The translations under genes and the position numbers were made by a program. The notes below the pieces were generated by a model. The model ran no database searches and was not told the DNA's origin. It saw nothing but the letters and a program-made list of their open reading frames with translations. A stretch of 8,218 bases of DNA. Source: an uncultured Moraxella sp. GTDB taxonomy: Bacteria > Pseudomonadota > Gammaproteobacteria > Pseudomonadales > Moraxellaceae. The DNA is taken from contig CALAPG010000179.1 in assembly GCA_937889485.1 (NCBI GenBank), forward strand, positions 1 to 8,218. The letters are read 5' to 3'. Positions 1-7,449 of the stretch are shown in pieces. Numbering within the stretch: position 1 is the first letter of the stretch; every line of letters begins with the position of its first letter.

Positions 1-15
1 ACGCTCTTCCGATCT
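1..15 (+). other. Illumina TruSeq adapter remnant (artefact)
   Basis: Bases 1-15 (ACGCTCTTCCGATCT) are identical to the last 15 bases of the Illumina TruSeq universal adapter. The reading frame of avtA is good up to base 16 and then turns into residues unlike the family: E. coli AvtA continues SLAPGGIGP, whereas reading into these bases gives Pro-Asp-Arg-Lys. This is sequencing-library contamination at a contig end, not genomic DNA. Genomic sequence starts at base 16. Confidence 0.96.
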
Positions 16-896
16 GGCGCCAAATTGACCACGGCATTTAGACTGCTAATAGCATGAATAACCTGAGAGTTTGCCAATACAATGCCCGTACGCACCCCTG
101 GCAACCCAACTTTGGATAAACTAAAACATAAAATAATATTGTCATGCCACGCTAAAGTGGTATCTGTGTAAATAATATTGGGAAAAGGCATACCATAAGC
201 ATTATCAATAATAAGCGGAATCCCATGCGCCTGCGCCAAAGCATCAAGGCGTGACATCTCTTCGTCGGTCAACACATTGCCCGTGGGATTGGTGGGGCGC
301 GAGCAACAAATAGCGCCAATCTTTCCTTCATTTAATTCGGGCAATTTTTCTAATGCCTCAAAATCTACCCGATATTTAAAAAAGCCTGTTTCACCTTCAT
401 GTGTGACGGTTTCAATCACAGGATTAACCGCCACAAAATGTTTGCCATCAATGTGGGCATCGGCATACCCAATATATTCTGGCGCAAGCGGTAATAAGAT
501 GCTTTTATCTTGCCCGCCCTCAAATTTGCCCCCAAACAAATTAAATAAATAAAAAAACGCGTTTTGTGAGCCATTGGTTAGGGCAATGTTGTCCGCCGTA
601 ATGCCCCAACCATAATGGCGGTTAAAAAATGCCACCAACGCATTGATAAATTTGGCATCACCTTGTGGTGTGGAATAATTGCCGATATTTTCAATCGCTG
701 CCGAACCCGTTTCGCCTTGGGCTAGCTGCTGAAACACTTGCCAATAAGTCTCATTGACCTCATCAATGCGAGCTGGGTTGCCACCGCCCAACATATTAAT
801 GGGCTGTTCACTGTTTAAGGCATTACCCAAATCATCCATCAACTGCAAGATACCGCTATTTTTGGTAAACTTTTCGCCAAATTTTGAAAACTGCAT
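16..896 (-). CDS. avtA: Valine-pyruvate aminotransferase AvtA, C-terminally truncated by the contig end
   Basis: PLP-dependent fold-type I aminotransferase that interconverts valine and 2-oxoisovalerate with pyruvate/alanine in the cytoplasm. About 293 codons are present of roughly 417 in E. coli AvtA; the C-terminal third is missing beyond the adapter junction. The N-terminus reads MQFSKFGEKFTKNSGI, like the E. coli MTFSLFGDKFTRHSGI. Visible family motifs in order: LGGGNPAR near residues 37-44, LTNGSQNAFFYLFN near 105, CCSRPTNPTGN around 197-207, IIDNAYG with Asp231 and Tyr234, and the PLP-lysine motif SLSKVGLPG with Lys262. The start ATG at 896 is preceded by AAAGGG at 903-908 with a 6-base spacing. 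The gene is divergent from the EnvZ-like kinase and has no visible functional link to it. No frameshift was seen in the part present. The family assignment is strong; the separation from related alanine transaminases rests on overall resemblance to AvtA. Confidence 0.93.
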
Positions 897-906
897 GATT
901 TTCCCT

Positions 907-935
907 TTAACTTTGTTAACTTATCTGTCTATTAT
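907..935 (+). promoter_or_regulatory. Putative promoter of the EnvZ-like kinase, overlapping the avtA promoter
   Basis: TTAACT (907-912), a 17-base spacer and TATTAT (930-935) make a moderate sigma70-type promoter, 4/6 and 5/6 matches, on the plus strand. Its -10 overlaps the avtA -10 on the other strand, since TATTATA reads similarly in both directions. The leader to the ATG at 1004 would be about 60 bases. The rest of the 107-base gap holds no other recognisable element. Confidence 0.35.
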
Positions 936-936
936 A
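931..936 (-). promoter_or_regulatory. Putative avtA promoter, -10 element
   Basis: Read on the minus strand, bases 936-931 are a perfect TATAAT. This would start transcription near 924 and give a leader of about 28 bases containing the AAAGGG ribosome site. The -35 is weak: TTGGCA lies 20 bases upstream, too far, and the hexamer at 17-base spacing is GCAAAA. The call is by motif only. Confidence 0.5.
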
Positions 937-1003
937 ACAGGCTGACGGGCTGTTTTTGCCAATTTAACGTACTCGTGCCGCTAACAAATAGGAATGCAAA
1001 CCC

Positions 1004-2350
1004 ATGAAACCCCATTTACCCAAACTCAAAGGTTATAGCCATACCTGGCAAACCACCCTCATGGTCATGTCGGTGGTGATGGTCAGCGTGGTATTGTCGT
1101 TGTGGTTTTTTTGGCGCAGTTTGTATTTGCCCGAGCTTCAAAATCATGCCAATTACTTGGCAAACCAGTTGTTGATGCTTGATAAAGCCAGTCGTGATTT
1201 TGACCAACAACCCGCAATGAAAGCGTGGGTAATCAACGCCGCCCACATCAATCTCATCACTGACCCCAAAGAATTTCCGGCGATTGAAGAAAAAACCGTG
1301 ATTGGCTATTTTACCGATAGCATGGCGCACCAAATATCCAGCGTGCTTGGGCGGCCGGCGACGGTGTATTTTAAATTTAAACCCGTGCCAGTGTTATATG
1401 TACAAGATGGTGCCCACCCTGAGTTTTGGCTTACTGAGCCTGTAAAGTTTTATGCCCAGTATAGTCAAGCCACCTTGTGGGTATTTTTGCTAGGTATTCC
1501 CCTGTTAACTCTGTTAACTATTTTATTCTTGGTTAGGCAGCTTAACCGCCCCCTAAAACGTCTCCAAAAAGTGGCGATTGACTATATTACCCTAGGACAC
1601 GCCAACAACCTTGCCACCAATGAAGGTTCTACAGAAATTCGTCAGGTCAACTTGGCATTTAATCGCTTGTTTCATAACCTCACTCAGACCCAAAAAGAAC
1701 GCAATATCATGCTAGCGGGGATATCTCATGATCTCAGAACCCCACTAACACGCATGCGCCTCACTGCCGAAATGCTGCCCGATGAATTTTTAAGAGAAGG
1801 CTTGGTGTATGATATTGAAGATATGGACGCTATATTGGAGCAGTTTATCTCATTTATGAAAGATGGCTCCGATGAAGCAGTGCGCCTAACCAACCTCAAA
1901 CCCATCATTAATGAAATCGTGGTACAGTTTGCCCCACTACCCTTTGTGATTGATATTGCAGAAGACTTGCCCAGCGTACCTCTACGCCCATTGTCAATTA
2001 AGCGCCTAATCGTAAATTTGGTCAATAACGCCAGCCGTTATGGCAAGCCACCTATACATATTGGTATTCACATTGAAACTAGTAAAGATAGCGGCGCTGA
2101 CGTGCTCGTACTACCCAAATATTTGATGATTGCGGTGAGCGATGAAGGTGAAGGCGTGGCAGAAGACCAACTGGAGCGGATTATGCAGCCTTTTGAGCGC
2201 GGCGAAACTGCCCGCACCACACAAGGTAGTGGCTTAGGGCTAGCGATTGTCAGCCGCATTACCCACCTTCATAACGGTACGGTTATTGCCAGAAACCAAG
2301 TCACCCAAGGGGGGCTTGAGGTATTGATTAAAATTCCAATTATTGATTAG
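1004..2350 (+). CDS. EnvZ-like sensor histidine kinase without an adjacent response regulator
   Basis: 448-residue inner-membrane two-component sensor kinase. TM1 is around residues 17-39, a periplasmic domain of about 115 residues follows, TM2 is around 156-177, then a HAMP linker (about 178-232). The HisKA dimerisation domain has the H-box AGISHDLRTPLTRMRL with phospho-His242, and the HATPase domain has an N-box (NLVNNASRYG, Asn342), G1 (SDEGEGV, Asp380), F-box (PFERG) and G2 (GSGLGLAIV, from Gly408). Length, architecture and the H-box closely match E. coli EnvZ (AGVSHDLRTPLTRIRL, 450 residues), which pairs with OmpR in osmotic and porin control. The start is ATG 1004 with ATAGGA at 988-993, 10 bases upstream, a slightly long spacing. 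No ompR-like gene adjoins it: avtA diverges upstream and the bfmS unit converges downstream. Kinase is certain and the EnvZ subfamily likely; the partner and signal are unknown. The symbol is withheld because orthology is not proven. Confidence 0.93.
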   Translation: MKPHLPKLKGYSHTWQTTLMVMSVVMVSVVLSLWFFWRSLYLPELQNHANYLANQLLMLDKASRDFDQQPAMKAWVINAAHINLITDPKEFPAIEEKTVIGYFTDSMAHQISSVLGRPATVYFKFKPVPVLYVQDGAHPEFWLTEPVKFYAQYSQATLWVFLLGIPLLTLLTILFLVRQLNRPLKRLQKVAIDYITLGHANNLATNEGSTEIRQVNLAFNRLFHNLTQTQKERNIMLAGISHDLRTPLTRMRLTAEMLPDEFLREGLVYDIEDMDAILEQFISFMKDGSDEAVRLTNLKPIINEIVVQFAPLPFVIDIAEDLPSVPLRPLSIKRLIVNLVNNASRYGKPPIHIGIHIETSKDSGADVLVLPKYLMIAVSDEGEGVAEDQLERIMQPFERGETARTTQGSGLGLAIVSRITHLHNGTVIARNQVTQGGLEVLIKIPIID

Positions 2351-2381
2351 TGGCGGATTGATAGACAGGCTAACAATATTT

Positions 2382-2561
2382 TTATTTTTTTGTTCCAATC
2401 ATAGGCGGCAACTCATGAGAAACGTTAGTCGCCTGCACAGGATTAATGAGCGAGGTACGCGCTTGCGCCACACTGCTACTCTCTTTGGGATGGTAAAAGT
2501 AACTGTAATAACCAAAGACAATGATATTTAATGCTACCAATGCTAAGAACAAGTAACGCAT
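2382..2561 (-). CDS. Small single-pass membrane protein downstream of bfmS, function unknown
   Basis: 59 codons plus TAA, read directly from the minus strand. The protein starts MRYLFLALVALNIIVFGYY: one hydrophobic segment (about residues 3-22) followed by a polar tail of about 37 residues (HPKESSSVAQAR... ending MIGTKK). It has no cysteine, so it is not a lipoprotein. The ATG at 2561 has a good ribosome site (AAGAGG, about nine bases upstream) in the 26-base gap after the bfmS stop, so it is probably co-transcribed with bfmS. It ends 31 bases before the convergent kinase stop, leaving no room for a longer gene. The N-terminus recalls the membrane anchor of short SPOR-type proteins, but no SPOR domain is present. 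I do not recognise a family. Position suggests, without proving, a role linked to the BfmS sensor. No clear terminator follows. Confidence 0.68.
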   Translation of the reverse strand: MRYLFLALVALNIIVFGYYSYFYHPKESSSVAQARTSLINPVQATNVSHELPPMIGTKK

Positions 2562-2587
2562 TTTGCCTAGCCTCTTAATTTAGATGA

Positions 2588-4282
2588 TTATGAACCTTGT
2601 TCTAAGGTATATTTTTTTTCGGTGCTCTTTTGGGTCAGGGCATCCGCCTCAATACTGGCACCAAGTTGGTTGACCGGCCATGTCATAGTAAATCTTGCCC
2701 CTCCCAATCTTGGACTTTCATCCACCGACATTCTACCATTAAACCAAAACGCAATCCGTGACACAATAGACAAGCCTAAACCATAACCACCCGATGCACG
2801 GGTACGACTATCATCTAGTCTAGCAAACGGAATAAACACTTTTTCACGGTCTTTTTCAGGAATACCGTGACCATCATCTTCCACACTAATAAATGCCTCG
2901 TTGCGCTCAATACCTGCAGACACAATGATGGTTTTTTCTGCATAACGCGTGGCATTACCTGCTAGATTTTGCAAAACGCGGTGTAAGTAACGTCTATCTG
3001 CCTGTGCAATTGCTACCTTGTCAATATTACCTACCAATACCGTAACAGGTTTACCTAAAGCATTGGTTTCTCTTACAATTTGCCCTACCAACTCTTTCAA
3101 ATTGACTGCTTCCCATGTCATTTTTGGCGAGCCTTCTTCAAGTTTAGCATAGGTCAAAATCTCATCAATTAGACCATTTAATGCCTCTATATCTTGATCA
3201 ATATAATCACGTTGGCTCATACGATCATCATAATCATCGGTGTCTGCCAGCATATCTACCGCAAAACGTATCCTCGCCACAGGGGTTCTTAACTCATGCG
3301 ACACCGCACGGGTTAGCTCACGCTGCGATTCAATCAAACGGCGAATATGCTCGGTCATGCTGTTAAACGTGGCTGCCAAATGTGCAATTTCATCCTCGCC
3401 CACCACTTTAACCTTGGTATTTAGTTTACCCTCACGTACTTTAGTAATCCCGCTATGAATCAACTGCAATTTACGCTCAAGTGGAAAAATCAGTGCATAA
3501 ACCCCCAAACTTACCAAAAACATACTGATCAAGGTAATACTAATAATTAAATTAAGCGGAAACCAATTAAACAACGGAATAGGCCCTAGATTTACCACTG
3601 TATCTTGCAGTTCCGTAGGTGCCAGCACACGAATTGAAGAGTTTTCAACACTGCTATTATCACGAAACATAATCACAATGTCTTTGCGATAAAGACGCGC
3701 CTTTTGGTCGGTATCTAGCTGCAATTTATTAATTGACTGTAACGTCAATTTAAACGGAAAGAATTTTTGGATTTGCTGCAAGCGTTGTTGTTTTTCTGCC
3801 AATGTATGATAATAAGACAAATCATCCAGTAACAAAACACCCACACCTTTAATTTGCTGCTCACTAAGCTTATTGACACTCACATGCAGCACATTATTTT
3901 CACCCGAAACTTTATGATAAATATCGGCAGTGTTGGTATCATCATTATAACGTACTACCGCCTGCTGCTTATTGAGCCGATTAATCTCGCTTGATTTAAA
4001 ATCTGCTTTTGCCATCGGCTCAATATCAAACTTGGTATCAAGCAAAGTGCTCACATCAGATAACCAAAAATTGCGATCTTGTGATGTCACTTGCCGCGAC
4101 AAACCCGAATTAATCAGATAAAATGCCGCTGATGCCATATCCTCACGGTAAGTTTGCACGCGCTCACCGTTGATTGTGGTAATTAGCAATTGCGCAAACA
4201 ACGCTACCAGCAAGCAGATGAGTAACAGTCCTGCATAAATCCGCAAAAATATTGATTGATTCAAAGAAGATAGTAGCAACAT
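2588..4282 (-). CDS. bfmS: Sensor histidine kinase BfmS (RstB-like)
   Basis: 564-residue inner-membrane sensor kinase. TM1 is around residues 12-34, the periplasmic sensor spans about 35-240, TM2 is about 241-265, and HAMP follows (to about 318). HisKA carries the H-box RAVSHELRTPVARIRF with phospho-His329. HATPase has an N-box (NLAGNATRYA, Asn443), G1 (VEDDGHGIP, Asp469), F-box (FIPFARLDDSR) and G2 (GGYGLGLSIV). The segments DDSRTRASGGYGLGLSIV and GGARFTMTWP match E. coli RstB closely. The name rests on the adjacent regulator, which is clearly BfmR; Acinetobacter BfmS is of similar size (about 549). In Acinetobacter BfmS modulates BfmR phosphorylation and so capsule, biofilm, envelope stress and drug tolerance. 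The ATG at 4282 has only a poorly spaced AGGG two bases upstream, so the neighbouring TTG (codon 2) cannot be excluded. It lies 141 bases after bfmR with its own apparent promoter. Confidence 0.92.
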   Translation of the reverse strand: MLLLSSLNQSIFLRIYAGLLLICLLVALFAQLLITTINGERVQTYREDMASAAFYLINSGLSRQVTSQDRNFWLSDVSTLLDTKFDIEPMAKADFKSSEINRLNKQQAVVRYNDDTNTADIYHKVSGENNVLHVSVNKLSEQQIKGVGVLLLDDLSYYHTLAEKQQRLQQIQKFFPFKLTLQSINKLQLDTDQKARLYRKDIVIMFRDNSSVENSSIRVLAPTELQDTVVNLGPIPLFNWFPLNLIISITLISMFLVSLGVYALIFPLERKLQLIHSGITKVREGKLNTKVKVVGEDEIAHLAATFNSMTEHIRRLIESQRELTRAVSHELRTPVARIRFAVDMLADTDDYDDRMSQRDYIDQDIEALNGLIDEILTYAKLEEGSPKMTWEAVNLKELVGQIVRETNALGKPVTVLVGNIDKVAIAQADRRYLHRVLQNLAGNATRYAEKTIIVSAGIERNEAFISVEDDGHGIPEKDREKVFIPFARLDDSRTRASGGYGLGLSIVSRIAFWFNGRMSVDESPRLGGARFTMTWPVNQLGASIEADALTQKSTEKKYTLEQGS

Positions 4283-4311
4283 GACCCTATTTTTATTAAA
4301 AAACTGCCGTT

Positions 4312-4341
4312 ATTGTATGTGATTTTTGAAATCATTGTCTA
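4312..4341 (-). promoter_or_regulatory. Putative bfmS promoter with an inverted repeat in its spacer
   Basis: On the minus strand, TAGACA (4341-4336, 5/6 to the -35 consensus), an 18-base spacer and TACAAT (4317-4312, 5/6 to the -10 consensus) form a credible sigma70 promoter. Predicted transcription starts near 4305, giving a leader of about 22 bases before bfmS. It lies just downstream of the bfmR terminator. The spacer holds TGATTT-TTG-AAATCA (4320-4334 on the plus strand), a possible operator or chance in AT-rich DNA. Confidence 0.5.
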
Positions 4342-4361
4342 TAGCCACTGACTATACTCAC

Positions 4362-4386
4362 AAAAAAGCCAGCACATTGCTGGCTT
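4362..4386 (-). terminator. Intrinsic terminator after bfmR
   Basis: Perfect 9-bp stem AAGCCAGCA / TGCTGGCTT (4366-4374 and 4378-4386 on the plus strand) with a 3-base loop. Read on the minus strand it is followed by a run of six T (4367-4362, the first two also in the stem). It lies 37 bases past the bfmR stop. It should end most bfmR transcripts before bfmS, so bfmS would depend on read-through or its own promoter. Confidence 0.85.
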
Positions 4387-4423
4387 AGATGTAAATGGAA
4401 TCCCAACACCACAAAATGGTAGA

Positions 4424-5131
4424 TTAGTTTTCTTTAACAAATAAATAGCCCTTGCTACGGACGGTTTTGATGCGCTTAGGGTTTTCAGGATCATCACCAA
4501 TTTTGGGACGGATACGAGAAATACGCACATCAATAGAGCGATCTTGACCATCGTATTCAATACCACGTAGGCGCTCAAAAATATCTTCACGCGACAAAAT
4601 ACGTCCCGCATTTGACGCCAGTAACCATAATAAATCATACTCCGCGCTGGTAAAATCAACCAGTTCATCATTTAGCGTAACGGAACGACCACCATTATCA
4701 ATTACCAAATCACCAAACTCAAGGCGCTGCGGCACTTCATCGGTAGGGGCAGTATCGGAGCGGCGAAGCAAAGCACGAATACGCGCTAGCAAAACCCGAG
4801 GTTGCACGGGCTTAGCGACATAGTCATCTGCGCCCATCTCCAAACCCAGCACCTGATCCATATCTTCAGTACGAGCGGTCAACATCAAAATGGGATTATG
4901 AAAATGCGGACGTACCTCACGGCAAACAGTCAGACCATCACTACCTGGCAACATCACATCTAGTACCACCATGTCAGGTTGTTCACTAACAATACGACGA
5001 ATTGCACGATTGCCATCCGTTTCAATTGCCACATCCAAACCATTTTTACGCAAATAGTCTTGGGTCAACGTTGCAAGGCGTTCATCATCCTCAACAATTA
5101 ATACCCGTGGTATCAACTCTTCTTCTGACAT
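4424..5131 (-). CDS. bfmR: Response regulator BfmR (OmpR/PhoB family)
   Basis: 235-residue DNA-binding response regulator. The N-terminal receiver (about residues 9-122) shows the acidic pair Asp15/Asp16 (VEDDER), phosphoacceptor Asp58 (VVLDVMLPGSDGLTVCREV), Thr85 and Lys107 (DDYVAKPVQPR). The C-terminal winged helix-turn-helix (about 135-235) contains FTSAEYDLLWLLASNAGR, DRSIDVRISRIRPKIG and the closing wing KTVRSKGYLFVKEN. It is strikingly like Acinetobacter baumannii BfmR, as I recall it, including Asp58. In Acinetobacter BfmR controls capsule, pili, biofilm, envelope stress and antibiotic tolerance. The start is set at ATG 5131: GGAGG (5137-5141) sits five bases upstream and the N-terminus then aligns with known BfmR. 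A TTG at 5143 would add four residues, but it overlaps this ribosome site. Downstream of the atp operon on the same strand, but behind that operon's terminator. Confidence 0.96.
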   Translation of the reverse strand: MSEEELIPRVLIVEDDERLATLTQDYLRKNGLDVAIETDGNRAIRRIVSEQPDMVVLDVMLPGSDGLTVCREVRPHFHNPILMLTARTEDMDQVLGLEMGADDYVAKPVQPRVLLARIRALLRRSDTAPTDEVPQRLEFGDLVIDNGGRSVTLNDELVDFTSAEYDLLWLLASNAGRILSREDIFERLRGIEYDGQDRSIDVRISRIRPKIGDDPENPKRIKTVRSKGYLFVKEN

Positions 5132-5444
5132 AAATTCCTCCAAAATTTAAACGCATATTCCAAATGATTATATCAGAATATCTCTTTACTTATATATCAT
5201 TAATAGTTAATGAAATTTTACTTATTGTATTCATTATTACTATACAACTGAATTAATTTAGCGAAAAACACAAGATTTTAATATTGTTAAAACGTAACAA
5301 ACTCAAAATAACTACAAAAATTACAACTAAATTATATAGTTAAAGAAATACAGCTTATAACCCAAGTACGATCACAACGTTACAAAATAAACACACGAAA
5401 ACACCAATTTATAATGAAAAATTGTTTATTAATTTTTTAAAGCT
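5132..5444 (-). promoter_or_regulatory. AT-rich regulatory region upstream of bfmR
   Basis: About 310 bases without a convincing gene, far richer in A+T than the flanking genes. A perfect TATAAT lies on the minus strand at 5172-5167, giving a likely start near 5160 and a leader of about 29 bases containing GGAGG. Its -35 hexamer (ATATAA) is poor, which fits a regulated promoter. A second TATAAT is at 5336-5331, also without a good -35. TACAA recurs on the plus strand at 5243-5247, 5313-5317, 5322-5326 and 5381-5385, with TAACAA at 5295-5300. BfmR is known to bind its own promoter in Acinetobacter; whether these motifs are its sites is inference. Confidence 0.6.
5197..5213. repeat. Inverted repeat upstream of the bfmR promoter
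   Basis: TCATTAA-TAG-TTAATGA: perfect 7-bp arms around a 3-base centre. Relative to the bfmR -10 at 5167-5172 it abuts the -35 position, a usual place for an activator or repressor site. In DNA this AT-rich a chance dyad is possible. Confidence 0.4.
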
Positions 5445-5473
5445 ATAAAAAAACAGGGGTTATTGCCCCTGTT
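5445..5473 (-). terminator. Intrinsic terminator of the ATP synthase operon
   Basis: Perfect 8-bp stem AACAGGGG / CCCCTGTT (5452-5459 and 5466-5473 on the plus strand), loop TTATTG. Read on the minus strand the hairpin is followed by seven T (5453-5447, the first two also in the stem). It lies 45 bases past the atpC stop and insulates the bfmR region from the operon. Confidence 0.92.
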
Positions 5474-5518
5474 CTTGGACGTGCACAGAAAATCACGTTT
5501 ATTGATGCCAACTTACCA

Positions 5519-5935
5519 TTATGCACGGTTCTTGAATTTTTGTAGCGTTTGTAGTTGGGCAAGTGATTCAGCCAACGCAACCAAAGCGGCAGAGGTATCA
5601 ATATTTGCTTTTTGATTTTGCAAAGTTTGTTCCGCATGACGACGAGCATCCAAAATTTTGGCTTCATCCAAATCATGGGCACGAACAGCCGTATCTGCCA
5701 ATACCGTTACCAAATGCGGTTGAACTTCCAACACCCCACCTGATACATAAACCATTTCATCATTACCTTGGCTAGTTTTGATTTGCATCGTCCCTGGCTT
5801 TAATAACGTAATAAATGGGATATGTCCTGGCAAAATACCTACTTCACCTTCTACACCAGTAGCAATTAACATACTAATCTCACCAGAGTAGATAGTTTCT
5901 TTCGCACTGACGACATTACATTGTAAAGTTGCCAC
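5519..5935 (-). CDS. atpC: ATP synthase F1 epsilon subunit
   Basis: 138 residues, the normal length for bacterial epsilon. It joins gamma in the central stalk and can inhibit ATP hydrolysis through its C-terminal helices. The N-terminal beta-sandwich reads ATLQCNVVSAKETIYSGE with the family signature GEVGILPGHIPFITLLKPG (about residues 30-48) and VYVSGGVLEVQPHLVTVLADTAVRA (about 62-86). An alpha-helical hairpin follows to the end. The start is GTG at 5935, preceded by AGGAG about seven bases upstream; no ATG fits this position. Last gene of the operon, 88 bases after atpD, a wider gap than the 25 bases between atpG and atpD, and it contains a strong hairpin. Confidence 0.96.
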   Translation of the reverse strand: MATLQCNVVSAKETIYSGEISMLIATGVEGEVGILPGHIPFITLLKPGTMQIKTSQGNDEMVYVSGGVLEVQPHLVTVLADTAVRAHDLDEAKILDARRHAEQTLQNQKANIDTSAALVALAESLAQLQTLQKFKNRA

Positions 5936-5973
5936 AGTTCTCTCCTATGGTATATGCAAAATTTGGTTACTTA

Positions 5974-6013
5974 AAGCACCATTATCACCCAATGATCAAC
6001 GATAATGATGCTT
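5974..6013 (-). promoter_or_regulatory. Intercistronic RNA hairpin between atpD and atpC
   Basis: On the transcribed strand, AAGCATCATTATC (6013-6001) pairs with GATAATGGTGCTT (5986-5974): 13 bp around a 14-base loop, 10 bases past the atpD stop. The one non-Watson-Crick position is U-G in the RNA but would be A-C on the opposite strand, so the structure fits the mRNA. It has no long T run after it, so it is more likely an mRNA-stability, processing or translation-tuning element than a full terminator. Confidence 0.65.
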
Positions 6014-6023
6014 GTACTGACGA

Positions 6024-7445
<1,422 letters not shown>

Positions 7446-7449
7446 TCAA

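Noticed and set aside
277..552. 91-codon plus-strand ORF within avtA
   Set aside because: Antisense shadow of avtA, whose minus-strand frame carries all aminotransferase motifs.
994..1038. Possible 14-codon upstream ORF overlapping the kinase start
   Set aside because: Its ATG directly follows the ribosome site with no spacing. It is more likely a chance out-of-frame ATG than a regulatory uORF.
2343..2531. 62-codon plus-strand ORF after the EnvZ-like kinase
   Set aside because: It overlaps the kinase 3' end and runs antisense to the small membrane ORF, which has a better ribosome site, context and membrane-protein pattern. No recognisable features.
4339..4671. 110-codon minus-strand ORF overlapping the end of bfmR
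   Set aside because: It is an out-of-frame shadow of the bfmR winged helix, crosses the intrinsic terminator and shows no family features.
5164..5256. 30-codon plus-strand ORF of hydrophobic residues in the bfmR upstream region
   Set aside because: It has no ribosome site, lies over the bfmR promoter and dyad, and its hydrophobic make-up is what AT-rich non-coding DNA yields by chance.
5405..5424. Weak dyad CAATTT...AAATTG near the atp operon terminator
   Set aside because: Six AT-rich pairs with an 8-base loop, adjacent to a much stronger terminator; expected by chance here.
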